NCBI GenBank assembly: GCA_038373885.1
Contig: JAWZYV010011618.1
Location: 620,001 to 684,000, forward strand
Length of the DNA: 64,000 nucleotides
Source: Cheiracanthium punctorium
Lineage: Eukaryota; Arthropoda; Arachnida; Araneae; Cheiracanthiidae
Reading direction: 5' to 3'
The notes below the pieces were generated by a model. That model did not search any database, was not told the origin of the DNA, and saw nothing but the letters and a program-made list of their open reading frames with translations. Positions 1-13,800 of this stretch are shown piece by piece. The first letter of the stretch is position 1. Each line of letters opens with the position of its first letter. Both the position numbers and the translations under genes were made by a program.

Positions 1-3000
1 CGAGTGTTCCCGCTCTGGGAACATCAAACTCTGACGCGTTGACTGTTGCCAGTCACGAAGAATAGATTTGATTTCTATAAAAATAGTTGCGAGTGACATA
101 GCTCCACGAGAAACCTTTACTTTTTAGCACGTCATTTCCGATAAAAAAATGGTCACGATTATTTTTAACAGCACTGACATCTGCTGAAAAATGGAAGAAT
201 GCGAGAACAGCTGTATAGATTGCCCAATGCTGAAAAAACGGCAGTCGTTGCCATCGCTCGACTTAACTTCCAGCAAGATGGCGGACAATCGAAACGTTCA
301 TCGCGTGCCACAGATCTAGAGACAGCTGGCTGTGCCGGCACAGCCAGCTGTCGTCAAAAAAGGGTCTCTAGATCTGTGGCACGCGATGAACGTTTCGATT
401 GTCCGCCATCTTGCTGGAAGTTAAGTCGAGCGATGGCAACGGCTGCCTTTTTTTCAGCCTTGGGAAAGGGTTGCGCCTCAAAGTGTTAAAGGGTGAAGTG
501 GAGGGTGCTGTTTTTTAACGTGACATCGAGATACGATGACAAATCCAATTTCAGTAGAAAGCTTCCAATAAAATGTTGTATTTCACTCAATTAACACAAA
601 CGTTTAAAGGGAGGGAAAAAAAACTTCTTTTACATAAAAAAATTTTCTTTCCCGATTTCGATCAGTATTTGGAATACATTTCTGCATCTCGAAACACAGG
701 ATGTTATTATAAGCTGCCTCCCCAGAAGCGCCTACTCATCAAAATATTTTAAGTATGAATGACTGGTTGCGATGAGCCTAAAATTGAGCTATGTAATCAA
801 AAATGTTTTTCTCTCTTTTACATTTTTTCGACTGAATTTCCCTCTGGATTAATGATATGGTATGGCAGGAAGATATTAACCAGAGATATTTAATTAAAAA
901 AACTTTATCTTATTAACAAAATAACAGAGGACATTTCTGAAATAGAAAATTCTCAATGATTATATAATTACCGTCAATATTTCATTTCATCTCATCTCTC
1001 TACCTCAGGCTCAGACCGATATAAGGAATAGTCTGATTAGCACGTAATACTTTTTACCAGCCTTTTTAAAAAATATTTGTAAGTTGTCACTTAACAGCAT
1101 AAATATATTATTGTGCTCACTACTCTCCCACTTTTTTTCAACTCTATTAAAATTTCTTTTCCAAAAAATTTCTGCCATATGTTTTTCAAAAATGCCACTC
1201 AAATTTTCTTGCTCTGTTTTTGTCTTTCCAAAAGAGTTGTATTTTGACTCGTACTTGAAGATATATTGTACTTTATTACTGAGACTGGAGAATGGTAGTG
1301 AAGAGTCCTCTGGGAGCAATAGTAGCTCTCAGCCAAGAAGGCGAACTGCTCACAAGTCGATTTTTATCCTCCCCCACTCCCCATACATTGAATCCGGCTT
1401 TGAATTGCAGGTTCGGGTCTAATTAAATCTCATATGCATAAAATGACCTCGGTGTGTCACACCAACAAAGTATTTGACGGTCTATTTTTTTATGCTGGAT
1501 ATCTGCTCAAAAGAAAAAAAAATCTGCGAAAAGTTACCTCAGTTACATACAGAACGACAAGTGGCATCAGGCATGTATATATCTATTTCAAAGGGATGTT
1601 TGTAACCTGCTCTTTTTTCTAGTAAACAAAAGAACTTCTATTCTCAATATCGCTAGGTACTGTTGAACTGATAGGGACACAGATTAACATTTCTCCAGCA
1701 GGTGATAAATAGAATTCCTGACAGGGATCAATTAATATTTCTCTAACAAGGGATATTACATTCCTCTGCCGCGGACGATCCCCGGCATCCCCCCCCCTCG
1801 GGCGGTCAATTCGCACCCTACTTTTACATGTATCTATCATACGTCAGAGTACAAAAAAGTACAGCAACTCTTGCCTCATAATCCTTTTCCTCAATTCTCG
1901 GGGCTAAGAAAAAGTATCCACTTAAAAAAATGACAATAATAACATCTTTACTACATAAATAGTTAAGCCTTGCGTGCTCTGACCAATGCTTAGGATGAGG
2001 AACACATAGCTGCCGCGAATTAAAAACTAATGGCCACCTTTCACCCGAGGTACGCAATTACTACGTCAGGCCGATGAGGTAAATGTCCGTGCCGGCATTT
2101 TGTTTGGCTGTCTATTGTAAGAGCATGATCTACGTAAAGATAGGGTTAAATGTAAAAGAGAGGAATGCTCCGTGTGTGCCCCGTCTGTGGGAACCGGTTT
2201 TTAATTTAAAGAAAGAAAGAACGAAAGAAAAAAACTGATGACACAACGGTCAAGATGAAAACGCCGTGTCAATAGGCAGCTGGATTTCAGATCAATAATG
2301 TGGAGGTTATAAGTTGACTGTATTTTTGTTTACCCCCTTCTATCTTTGTATCTATCAGGTCAGTTCTTGGGAAGGGCGCTCACCCCGACTGAGTTGATTA
2401 GAATCCGCGAGGATTTGAATAAAAATGATAGGATGGTTTTGGTTATGTTGTACTTTTCACGTGATTTACACACACGAGATGTGGGAAAAAGAAAAAAAAA
2501 AAATCTTTACATTTATGACTTATAAATACTTTTTAGAAATGTAGGATTAAGGAGTCAGGCTGCACTGGAACCATGAGCTCCACATTCCTCAGCTGTCTCA
2601 TGGAATCTATGTTTGCACGGAGAGTCTGAGCCGGATCCCAAAACTTCTGCTAATAGCTTAGTCAATTACTTCATTGGCAGAATATACTAAATTTTGCTGT
2701 TTGTGCCAAATAAAGACAAATGTAACAGCAAACTCTTAATGCACTTTCTAATTCTTTATACTCAAATTTATCAAAGAATAATAATTAATTTATTTCTTCA
2801 ATGAATCATTTTTTAAAAATCTGTTTACAAGGAGTATGTTCAGTAAAGAAAGATTTCTCCCGAGCTCGAACACAATCGTGAATTTCAGAGCCCGAACCTG
2901 GTTTGTGTCCGGGCTCGGGCTGAGCTCGTCTCATCTCTAATGGGCACACATGAATGTCGAAACCAAAATTTTGCTATCCGATCACTGAAGATCCAAAGGA

Positions 3001-4782
3001 GTGATAGTTTCTAGGGAGCTTTCAGTAATTATGTAAAAATAATAATTTTTAAAAATGCTGAGTAAGGTTGAGCCATACAAAAGTAGTTTTATATTTATTA
3101 GTAAAGATGAGTTGAATGTGAGTATGGACTTTGGTGCACCAAAAAAGTGGGGGTCAAAGAGATACTTATGAGAGCTAAAGCTGCTTTATTTTATTTTTAT
3201 TTTTTTTGTAAAATTGGGTATATTACTGTAATTTAACGTAATTATTGATTAAATGAACTTCATAGGGGAATTCTTGCTAGCTCTTACTCTTTTTATTCTC
3301 TTGGTTTGTGTATTGTGTTTCCTTCCATTATTTTTCGATGGATCGTTACCTTTGAAGCTTGAAAAGTGGAGCGTCAACGTCCCTTAACTTATGGAAGTGA
3401 GGGGGCAGCTGCCTCCCCTAATCTTATATGATGAATTTAATGTAATTATTTCTTAAACAAAAAATAAAACGAATTTAACTGTCATATGATTATTAATAAT
3501 TAAAATTAACTAATAGTTAAATTATTAATTATTTGTTAAAAATAAAAAAAGTAATTTTGATCAACAGTATAAGCTACTTAATTTTCCCCTCTACATTTGT
3601 CAACAATCCAATGTCAAAGTGTTTTCCCTTTTGAATTTGTACTTGACTATTCGCAACCCCGATTTTTTCAACTTTTTCGGCCATTCAAGAAATCTTTTTT
3701 TAACAAAAGTGCGTTCGGGAAGATCATAATCTATTAAGTTTTGAAGGATATTTTTTCACTACTGAAGTGTTTACCGATGTATTAGCTCTCGCGAATAAAA
3801 CGAAAATTTTGATTTCTTCGAAGAGTTTAATAAACCTAGAAAATGAACGCCTAACTTGAGAATAAAAAAGTGGGGGGACATATGGGCTGAAATGAAAACT
3901 TTAGAAGGGCGACATCTATTCCCTTAAATATTTGGTATTCAAGTATAGTAAAGTGATTATGCTACATGATGAGATCGTTTACAGTACTCCCTAGATGTAA
4001 ATTGTAAAGTTAGCATTCTTTTGCCAAAATCGGTAAGCTTTGAGAAAAAGCTAGGTACAAATTTCTCGTATTTAAGATGAAAAATCGCGCATTTCTCTCA
4101 TATCCTAGGAATAGAATCTGTAAAAGGCTCAATAATAGTTTTTTTATTTTTCTTAATTTTTAACTTTGTCACTTCACAAACCATTTTAACAGGAGAAAAC
4201 AACAATTGTTTATCCTTACTTTTATTTTCGGTGATCAACCATTTTACCATCAGCTGCAATACATTTCCCACTGGAAAGCAAAATTAAATGAGGAAAGAAA
4301 AAACAAGATGTGTATTGTAGCTAACGAGAAATACTTATGTTGCTCTAATTTAGGGTTTACGTTTTTTAAATATTGTGTTCCTTATTTTTCAATGTATCAT
4401 CTGTATATCCGGCGTATAACACCTCCTCCGAAATTTTTTACTTATTTTATATTAAAAATATGCATAATACGCCGGGATATACGGTATATTTTAATTAGCT
4501 CAGAGCATTAATACTTGTGTTTAATATCTTGGTTGACCATATATGGGCTCGACTGGAGGCTGTAAAGTAGCTGGATTATCAAACAAATATTGGAGACTGG
4601 CATTAGCGGTTGTAAACCCTCTTATAAAGGTCGACTGTCAGTTTTCCATGAACCAGCTAGTGTGGCCTTTTAGCATTTTGCTAAAGCTATTTTTCTCATT
4701 TTAGTTTTTTTATACAGAAGTTTTTTAAATTCAGCTTTAAACTCTTTATTTGTCTAAGCACATGTGTGTCTGTTTATTGCAG
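1..4782 (+). other. Intron of grh upstream of the first visible exon; no gene seen
   Basis: AT-rich DNA. Apart from the foldback element at 223-463 it shows a GC-rich palindromic patch near 2870-2940 built on gggctcgggctgagctcg, ending in the typical transposon-edge phrase tcatctct. There is also a weak inverted pair near 4407-4490 (atatccggcgtat / atacgccgggatat). No exon of the grh N-terminal half was found on either strand. It is called intron because the exon at 4783 starts inside the DNA-binding domain. Confidence 0.7.
223..463. mobile_element. Foldback MITE, family F1, copy 1
   Basis: About 110 bp arms are nearly exact reverse complements. Left: gaaaaaacggcagtcgttgcc ... cgttcatcgcgtgccacaga; the right arm mirrors this. 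The arms meet at a perfect 28 bp palindrome at 323-350 (cagctggctgtgcc and its complement). A 14 bp asymmetry lies right of the centre. The 96-codon frame across it is an accident of the palindrome. Confidence 0.85.
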
Positions 4783-4894
4783 TCAGTTGTTATGCTGGTG
4801 TTTCGGGAGGAGAAAAGTCCCGATGATGAACTCAAGGCTTGGAAGTTCTGGCACAGTCGGCAACATAGCGTCAAGCAGCGAATACTGGATGCGG
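4783..4894 (+). CDS. grh: grh exon a (DNA-binding domain, [16 protein letters not shown])
   Basis: Acceptor ttattgcag ends at 4782 and donor gtaaga starts at 4895. The exon begins in phase 0 and ends after the first base of a codon. It encodes [12 protein letters not shown] and [16 protein letters not shown], diagnostic of the Grainyhead DNA-binding domain core. Open frames continuing past 4895 are read-through into the intron. Confidence 0.95.
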
Positions 4895-7800
4895 GTAAGA
4901 AGCCCCTCTACACTAGCAACGGTAACAAACTGCATAAGAAGTGGGGTTTTTGTTGAGTCAGATTTGGACGAAGAGAATGCGGTGATGGTTCGAACTGTAC
5001 AGATTGACGAGCAGGACAAAACTAAGTTCCTTTCTCAGACCGATATTTCAAATAAAGTAGGATAGCTAGCAGAAGCAAGGCTAGCCGAAATCCAGTGGGT
5101 TAGGAGAAGTGTGCAGTGATTATGATTTCATTCACTTGCAAACTCTAAATAGTCATTCCTAAGTACCGATGTAGAAGAACTGCATGGACAACCCAAATGA
5201 CCAACGCTGAAAAAGTGCAGACGTTGCCATTGCTTGATTTAATTATCAGCACAGGGCCAACCCGAGTTGCGTGCGAGGCCCCAGGCGAAGCATAAGAGCG
5301 GGGCCTCTTCTCTATCATGGTTTATGAGAAAGCAAAAAAATTGTCAAAGAGCGGGGCCTCTTTAAGCGCGGGGCCTTAGGCGATCGCCTACATTCGCACC
5401 CCCCTTGGGCCGGCCCTGATCAGCAACATGACTGTCGATCGAATTCCCAATCATGTGCCACAGAACTTTTTTGAAGCTGAAGTTCCTTAGCTTTGGGGCT
5501 CGCAATTGGCAATTCGATCGACAGCCATTTTACTGGTAGTTCGAGGTAGTTCTGCTTGTAGTAAATCTAGCAACATCAGCGGATGTGCTTTTTCAGAGTT
5601 CTGCAGTCTATCTTGTTCTTCTATATCCCTGTTCCTAAGCAGCAAACCGGCTACAGAAGTTTGAAGAAACAAAACCATCTTCACAGCTACTGAATTCAAA
5701 TTAAAATAATTAATTACTTCAGGGACTCGAAACTTTTCAGGAAGTATCTCCAAACACTGTAATATGCACAGTAATAAATGATAAACCTATGCGAGCTATG
5801 AAGCTCTCTATGAAAATTATTAACCATAGAATTGCATTCCAAATCAGTCAGCAGTGTGGCACGTTTAGCAAAATGTTGCGTATTTTAGATAATTTTTTGA
5901 AAGTTTCATAACTGGCACAGTTTTATTAATTTTTACAGTGTGTATATATTGCAGCTTGTAAAAAGACATCTTAAAAAAATTTCGTGATATAATGAATTTG
6001 TTTTGGAAAATGTTCGTAAATAACATGCTTATTTCGTAATTTATATCGTTAAATTTTAAAAACAAAAGAAATTCGTCCAGATTTGACTGTTAGTACCTCT
6101 TCAACTGCTTTTTAATCTTTTAGAATTTTCAGTAATGCATGATAGCATGATTACTATAAATATATAAAACAGAACTGGAATAAATTTGCATGCAAATAAT
6201 AATAATATAATGCTCTAAAGTTTGGTACTTTTAACTGGAAATTATATGAATGTTGTTAAAATTAATTTTTACTTTAACTGTGCAATATAATTTAAAAATG
6301 AATTCGTTTTGAATTTCCATTGCACATAATTTTAAATGCAATTTCTCTTTTTCTAATTTCATACCTGCTGGGATGATTACAAGCGGTAAATAATTTTTGA
6401 CAATCTTTCAGATTGTTAATTAGTTTGACAGCAATGCAGTATTTGTGAATTTTAATTGTGTATTTCAGATACTAAAAACAGCTGTGGAATAATCGGTCAG
6501 ATCGACGAGATGACACACAATGCAATAGCCTTCTACTGGAATCCAATGGAAGGACCTGCTAAAGTAAGTTCCATTGAATCTTATACCGCATGCATGCTTA
6601 CATAGCTTAAAATAAAGAAATTTTGTTACATGAGTGTTGTTAATTTTTTTTTCTTCTTTTTTAGATAAGTGTTTCTGTACATTGCCTTAGTACTGATTTT
6701 AGCAACCAGAAAGGTGTCAAGGTATGAAAATAATTGCTTATTTGATTTTGTGAAATTGCTGCAAATAAGTTATCTTATTTTTTATATCCAATTTTGTTTG
6801 TAACCAGTTTGTGTATGTGTTAAGAGTGCACTCCTATAATTTTGCATTTCAGGTAAAATTTATGTATACTTTTGAGGAAAAAGGATGATAATAGAATGCT
6901 GTTTCATTATTTTTACCTAATTATCCTGTTCAGGACTGGCGAAAGGAGAAAGAAGCGCTTCCCCAGGCCCGCGCGCTCAAAGAGACTACGCACGCAGGGG
7001 ACCGGTATGATATTTGAAATGATATTTGAGGTTTAATCAAAAAAAAGCTCGGAACCGAAAGTGCAAATTGAAGGTCAAAGCTCTCTGGAATGATATTTGA
7101 AAATGTAACAGACTTCAACCGCCATTTAGTGCCGTTTAAAAATTCAAATAAAACGTTCCAATCTGAAATCACGTCTGTGTGATCATGGGCCGGCTGGCAC
7201 GGAAACACTGATCACAAATACGATATCGCGGGCCATGAGGGAAGAATCGTCTGATCACATATACGCGATCACAGTCCTGAACAGGTTAAATTATTGTTAT
7301 TATTTTACCAAACCATAGTATTTTGAAAATATGCAATTTTAAGTCTGACTCAACTCTTCACTTAAGAGCGCTTTCCTAGGTTTTTTTTTTTTTTCTTAAA
7401 AATTAATATTTGTATGTATATTTACAAAAGAAATCCTTTTTATAAACTGTGATGATGCATGTGGACATTTCCCCCCCCCCTTCTAATTCTTGCAATTTTA
7501 CAAACTTGCGAGTTTTCCGAAATTCACTGTAGAATTTTACAACTCAATTTCACAACTAGTTGGGTGGCTACGTATTCATAAAAATAAGTGTCGACTGTAC
7601 AAGTTTTAGAGGTTTAATTTTATAATTTTTATAGCCCATACATTAAAATTCCTTATTATATCTTTATAGTAATGCAAAACATTTGATTTATTTCTAAACT
7701 GACACTTGTTCTCGTGAATGGAAATATTTTCTCATTCTCTGAGTTTAGTTTCTTAGTTGAATGTCTTCATTAAACAAACACCTAGATTTGATAACAAAAT

Positions 7801-10800
7801 GCTGCAGTTTGACAGATTTTGCTGGATTTGTACTGTGAAAAAATGTAAATTAAAAGTCTTAATTGTTATATACTTATTTATTAGATTGTTCTACATAACA
7901 TTTTCGCTATAAATTCAATGGTCAAAGCTTTCTGTTATGAATGTGTGTTGGCTACTGTGTTCTAATTTTACTGGAAATTTCAGGGTTTTCCTCTTCACAT
8001 CCAAATTGATACCCATGATGACTTGAGAGAAGGTTCTCCACCAGTGCATCGTGGCTACTGTCAAATCAAAGTGTTCTGTGATAAAGTAAGAATATGCTGT
8101 TTTATGACATACACTATTGCATGCATGGGCATCATAACCTATGAGCACGGGTCCCCCCCCCCCCAATATTTTGCCTTAATTGTTAATAAAGATAGGATAA
8201 AAGAGAGCATATTTTGGTCTTCAGCCTATAAATTGCAGATAGCGACACTCGTGATTGCATGCATGTGTAATTACAAATATAGAACTATAAGTAATCTAAA
8301 TACTGTTTATAAGACTTGAAACTATCAAGGAAACTCATTAAGAGCTTATATTTAAATAATTATTTTTTAACTGGCATAATGATCTATAGTATTTTACTCT
8401 GATGATATAGTAGAGTAATCGCAGTCATCCTTTATCTAAAATTTCTGCCTTCTTAAGCATTACTTAAATAAACTAAATTTATTAATTGATAGGTGTAATC
8501 TTAAAATCTGAAGAAATTTCAGCAACTTCTGAAATACTACTTTAGTATAACAATCTGTAAGGCTTGCCATTTTGGAAAAAATAGAACTCCTGTGATCATT
8601 GCATGGTACGAAAAGTAATGAACTCATGCATATAGTTTTAATGTATGTCTCTATGTAATTTGGGGTTTTGTCTTTCTCTTACACTTGTTACACACACATA
8701 CTAAAGGACCTTGTTCATCCTTCCCTCAAACACATTGTTCAAAGCTTCAAGAGTCCCTTAGAAAAAAAAAAAGAAAAAAGAAAAAAAAAAATTGATGCTT
8801 CTTCAGGAAAGTTTAATGGAAGGAAAACACAGGAATTTCGCTTACGCATGAGTGGCCCAGTGTTTTTGTTTCAAAATTTTTTGAAAAGGGAACCCAATAA
8901 ATAAACAAATTCTTTTTATTTTATCTAGATAAAATAATTTTTTAAATTAAGTTTTGGAATGTGATTTGATAGTTTCAAATTTAAGAAGTTAACAAAAGTG
9001 GTAATCTTTACTTTGAAATTCAATGACATTATTGTTTAATACTATAAATGCGTAAATACATAAACGAGAATTACAATACCATAAAGGACTATAAATTTTT
9101 TAAGTTAAACGTCTGTTGTTTAATAGCCGTTTTTCACCTAAAAAGTAAGAAAAGTTAATTATGATTTTTTTAGTTATGTATTTTATTTTTGAGCAGGGGG
9201 CTGAAAGAAAGACCAGAGATGAAGAAAGAAGAGCAGCTAAAAGGAAACTTACTGCAACAGGGAGTGAGTATTTTGCTTATCTACATATATGAATTAATTT
9301 AAATTAGTATAATTTATAATTGTAAATATTGCATCTTTACTTTAAAATTTTATCTCCGAAGATTTTATTTAAATTTAAACTTTTCTCACTAAAACTGTTT
9401 CGATTAACATGTCTTAGCCAAAAACTTTAAAGTTTTCAAGGAATTCCTTTTTAGTTAGCATATTATAGGGCATAGGTGAAGCATATGCCCTATAATATGG
9501 CATATTATAGTATAGGGCATAGGTGAAACACATGGTTCAAAGCTTCAAGAGTCCCTTAGGGGGAAAAAAAATTGATGCTTCTTCAGGAAAGTTTAATGGA
9601 AGGAAGACAGATTTTCATCAAACTTAAGGGTAAGGGGGGAAACTTTATACAAAATATGGGTAGGAGTATATACAAAATATGGGGAAAAGTTTGTTAAAAA
9701 CTGCACACTATAGGGAACCTATTCACAATCATTTATTAAATTGAGTGAGCAGGTAAAAAAATTCTTTTGGTATCATTTAGTCATCAAAGCATAGACATTC
9801 CTATTGTTAAAATAAAATTTTTAACACATGCATTTCAATTTTGGCTGTCATGCTCTTGAATGAAAGAAAAGTGGATCTCTACCTGAATACAGAAAGAGTT
9901 TCATCTAAACCTTGTTGCTGAAAATAAATTGTCTGCTTTGTATCATTTTTATTCTTGATTCATTAATTTTGACTCTTTATATTTCTGTTCTAGATAGCAG
10001 AAAAAAGATTGAAGAAATGTACCATTCACCCTGTGACAGATCAGAGTTTTATTCAATGAGTGACTTATCCAAACCTCCCATTCTTTTCACGCCAGAAGAA
10101 GACAATGACAAGGTAACAAGTTAATTTGAATCATGTTGCTCCTATAAGTTGATTAAATCTGATTATTAATGTTTGGATGCTTATTATTGTTGATTATATA
10201 TACAGGGTGTCCAGCCTTAATGTGACCCAATAGCTAATTCCTATTAATAGCTATTATAAATTTAGATATGCACTTCCAATTTGAAAAATGTTTTAAAAAA
10301 GGTAAAGAATGTTTTTACGTGCTTTTCAAACCAAAAAACCCATTTAGTAAAAAATTACAAAAATTAAATTTTTATACGGTCCCCAGGTCCTATCACTTAT
10401 AGTTAGGAAAAGATGCAGTACACAAAAACAAAGTAAACACAAAAAGTTTCATTTAATTACGATAAAAACTGACCAAGTTATGGAACTTTGAAAATCATAC
10501 ATTTCATCCATTTTCTCAGCCAATTTCAAGAAGCTAGTAAGGGACCGTCTCCAAAGTGAAATTAATTGGAACTCTGCCAGGAAACTTTCGCTCTTGCATG
10601 TCACTCTTATGTAAATCGTTTTTAAATTTAAAAGTACACACATTACATTAATATTACAATAACTGAGTACTTAAGAAACAAAATTTATTCTGTGTACGTG
10701 TAAAACATAGATAAATTAAAATATTTTGGACGAAGAAAACTTTTCAAAAGCAGTTCCAAAAACTTAGACTTATTTGCCTGCAGCTTCAGACTGATTTGCT

Positions 10801-13800
10801 GCGGTACTGATCATGGCAAACGTTAAAAATCTGTTGTGTAGTCGCTTGCAATTGCATACAGTCGTATTCTAATATTACTAGTACAGGAGAACGAGATGTA
10901 TACAAATGAAGAATACTGCGAAATGGTACTGTTGTATGGGCAGTGTAATCGAAATAGAGAGAGGCGACAAGACTTTATGGCATTAAATTTCCCAGTCGAA
11001 GACATCTATCTTATTGTACAATTGCCCGTGCTGTTCAATGCTTGTATAGAACTGGGAGTTGTCATAGGCGTATTCCCTTGTCTCATGCCACACCTTCAAG
11101 CTTGCGGATACCCACTGAGGATGTTCTAGGATATGCCCTGGCTCATCCTGAAAGTAGTGTCCAGGATATTAGCAAGGCTTGTTCCTACTCAAAATCGACG
11201 GTGTGGAACATATTACATACGTACGGTGCATTTCCTTATCGTCCAGTCCTGGCGCAGGAGCTAATGCCTGGAGACCAGTTGTATACATCTCGTTCTCCCA
11301 TACTAGAATTCGTAATATTAGAATACGGCTGTATGCAATTGCAAGCGACTACACAACAGATTTTTAATGTTCGCCATGATCAGTATCGCAGCAAATAAGT
11401 CTATTTTTTTGGAACTGCTTTTGAAAAGTTTTCTTCGTCCAAAATATTTTATTTTATCTATGTTTTACACATACACAGAATAAATTTTGTTTCTTAAGTA
11501 CTCAATTATTGTAATATTAACGTAATGTATGTACTTTTAAATTTAAAAACGATTTACATAAGAGTGACGTGCAAGAGCGAAAGTTTCCTGGCAGAGTTCC
11601 AATTAATTTCACTTTGGAGACGGTCCCTTACTAGCTTCTTGAAATTGGCCAAGAAAATGGATGAAATGTATGATTTTCAAAGTTCCATAACTTGGTCAGT
11701 TTTTATCGTAATAAAATGAAACTTTTTGTGTTTACTTTGTTTTTGTGTACTGCATCTTTTCCTAAATATAAGTGATAGGACCTGGGGACCGTATAAAAAT
11801 TTAATTTTTGTAATTTTTTTCTAAATGGGTTTTTTGGTTCGAAAAGCACGTAAAAATGTTCTTTACCCTTTTTAAAACATTTTTTAAATTGGTAGTGCAT
11901 ATCTAAACCGAACGGTTCGGGAATTAGCTATTGGGTCACATTAAGGCTGGACACCCTGTATATCACTGACATTTTTATTAACTTATAGCTATTTAGCAAA
12001 TTTTTTAATAATGCCAAACTATTCAAATATCATCTTAGGTTGAAACCCACCAAAATTTTCCTTGCTGAGGTAATAAAAATGCAGAACATTTCCATTCTAC
12101 CAAATTACATGACACAATGGATTAGCTCTTGACAAGCACACCACCAGTGACCGAACACATAGTGCTCTCAACTGTAATATGAAAGGTGCCTGGTTCAAAG
12201 CCAGGACGCGTCCCTCGACATAGGCTTTTAAAATTTTTTCCGTAGTTTTCTATGAAACTTTGTGTAAACACAGGTTAGGACCCCTTAGAAAGACCAGAAT
12301 TGACCTAGATCCCTAATGTAGATAATCACCCATAATCCCACAAGCTAGACTCAAAATCAGAAATCTTCTGTTGAAGCATTTTCCCCATTGGCATAATTTG
12401 GCTTTTTGGATATTTTAGATAAAATATTAATCTCCTATTCTTACAATAGAAAATCTATTTTTTCTGGATTGAACTGAATCTTTCTAGTGTAGGTTTAGCC
12501 CTATCCTAGTTATACCAATGGTGTCCCCCTACTACTACTCTTTAAAAAGTCATAAAGTCCCTATCCTTTGTTGTTTCCCCTCAAGAACGAATTATAAAAC
12601 TGAGAAATTAGTAGGACATCTCTCCTTTTTAGAAAACTTAAGGGGTTTTATAGTGCAATCATCTGTAAATAAAATTGCTCATTGATCACAAAGATACAAT
12701 GTAATGTTTGTTTTAAGAAGCATCTCTTACTGAACACATTTTTTTAATGCTTATATGCACCTCTTCTTTTACAGCCGAATGGACCAGAGTTGACATTTTA
12801 CACCATAACTGCTGCAGCTGCAGCCGCTGCCGCCGCTGAGGAAAGTGCTGGATCTCTAGTGTATGTACTCTTAATTATCCAAAAATTAATTAATACCCAT
12901 TAATCCTTTCTTAACCTTTTCACACACTCCCTCAAATGAGATATTTAAAAGTTCATTATCAGAGTTACATTGGATTGACCCCAAAAAGGGATCTAATTAT
13001 TTGGCCAGCTCTTCCTGTTTTCCAGGAATTACCTAATTTAGAATTTTCTTCTGTCTTCCTGCAGGAAAATTAAATCTCCCTTTTTTTGCTTTCCTGCCAT
13101 TTTCCCGTACATACTGCTAAAATTAAAAAAAACAAAAACAAATAGGATTTTTTAAAAGTAAGAAGTGTAAAGATTTCAATTAATTTCACATTTTAAACAC
13201 AGCCTTTCTGAAATCTCACAGGCGTCCTTATGGCTTTTGAGAGAAAAGGCTCTTCTTTTCATTTTTTCTGCTTCTTCACAACCTGTAATATACTCTCTTA
13301 TTAACAGTATTGTCTCATGCATCTTTGAAACACAAAAATGGGCCAAGATGCCTTGTGAAATCATGAAAAATATCCTGTGATTGATTTTTTTTTTTTTTTT
13401 CCTGTAATGTTTCATAATTTTTGTAAATGTACAGGGTAGAGGTGATTGCAAGGCCGAACCCAGGGGGTCCGCCCCCCGCCCAAAATTTATAATTTTGTTA
13501 ACAAAATAATAATGATGATGAAGTCTTTTTGTGAAAAATTAAGTCTTTCTCATCACTTGGTGACCCACCGAAATTTTTTTCTGGGTACAGCTTTGGGTGA
13601 TTGGGGAAAAAACTTGCTCTTTTTTTGGGTGGGGAGTCTCTGGAATATTTGGATCTGTTAAATATTACTGTACTTTGTTCGAAAGCTGCATGATTTCTTT
13701 AGTATTAATAAATCATTTTGAATGTGCTTTACTTTTGTCAATTAAAAGATATGTCTTCAATACAAACTTACAGTAAAGCAAAATATTAATTAGTAGTAAT

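Noticed and set aside
199..489. 96-codon + strand frame
   Set aside because: Both halves are the arms of the F1 palindrome; no independent protein signal.
1..4782. Upstream grh exon (KGQFY-type segment)
   Set aside because: Looked for on both strands and not found; earlier exons must lie left of the window.
10449..11719. Two identical 64-codon frames on opposite strands
   Set aside because: They are the same non-coding arm sequence of the 10203-11958 element read twice.
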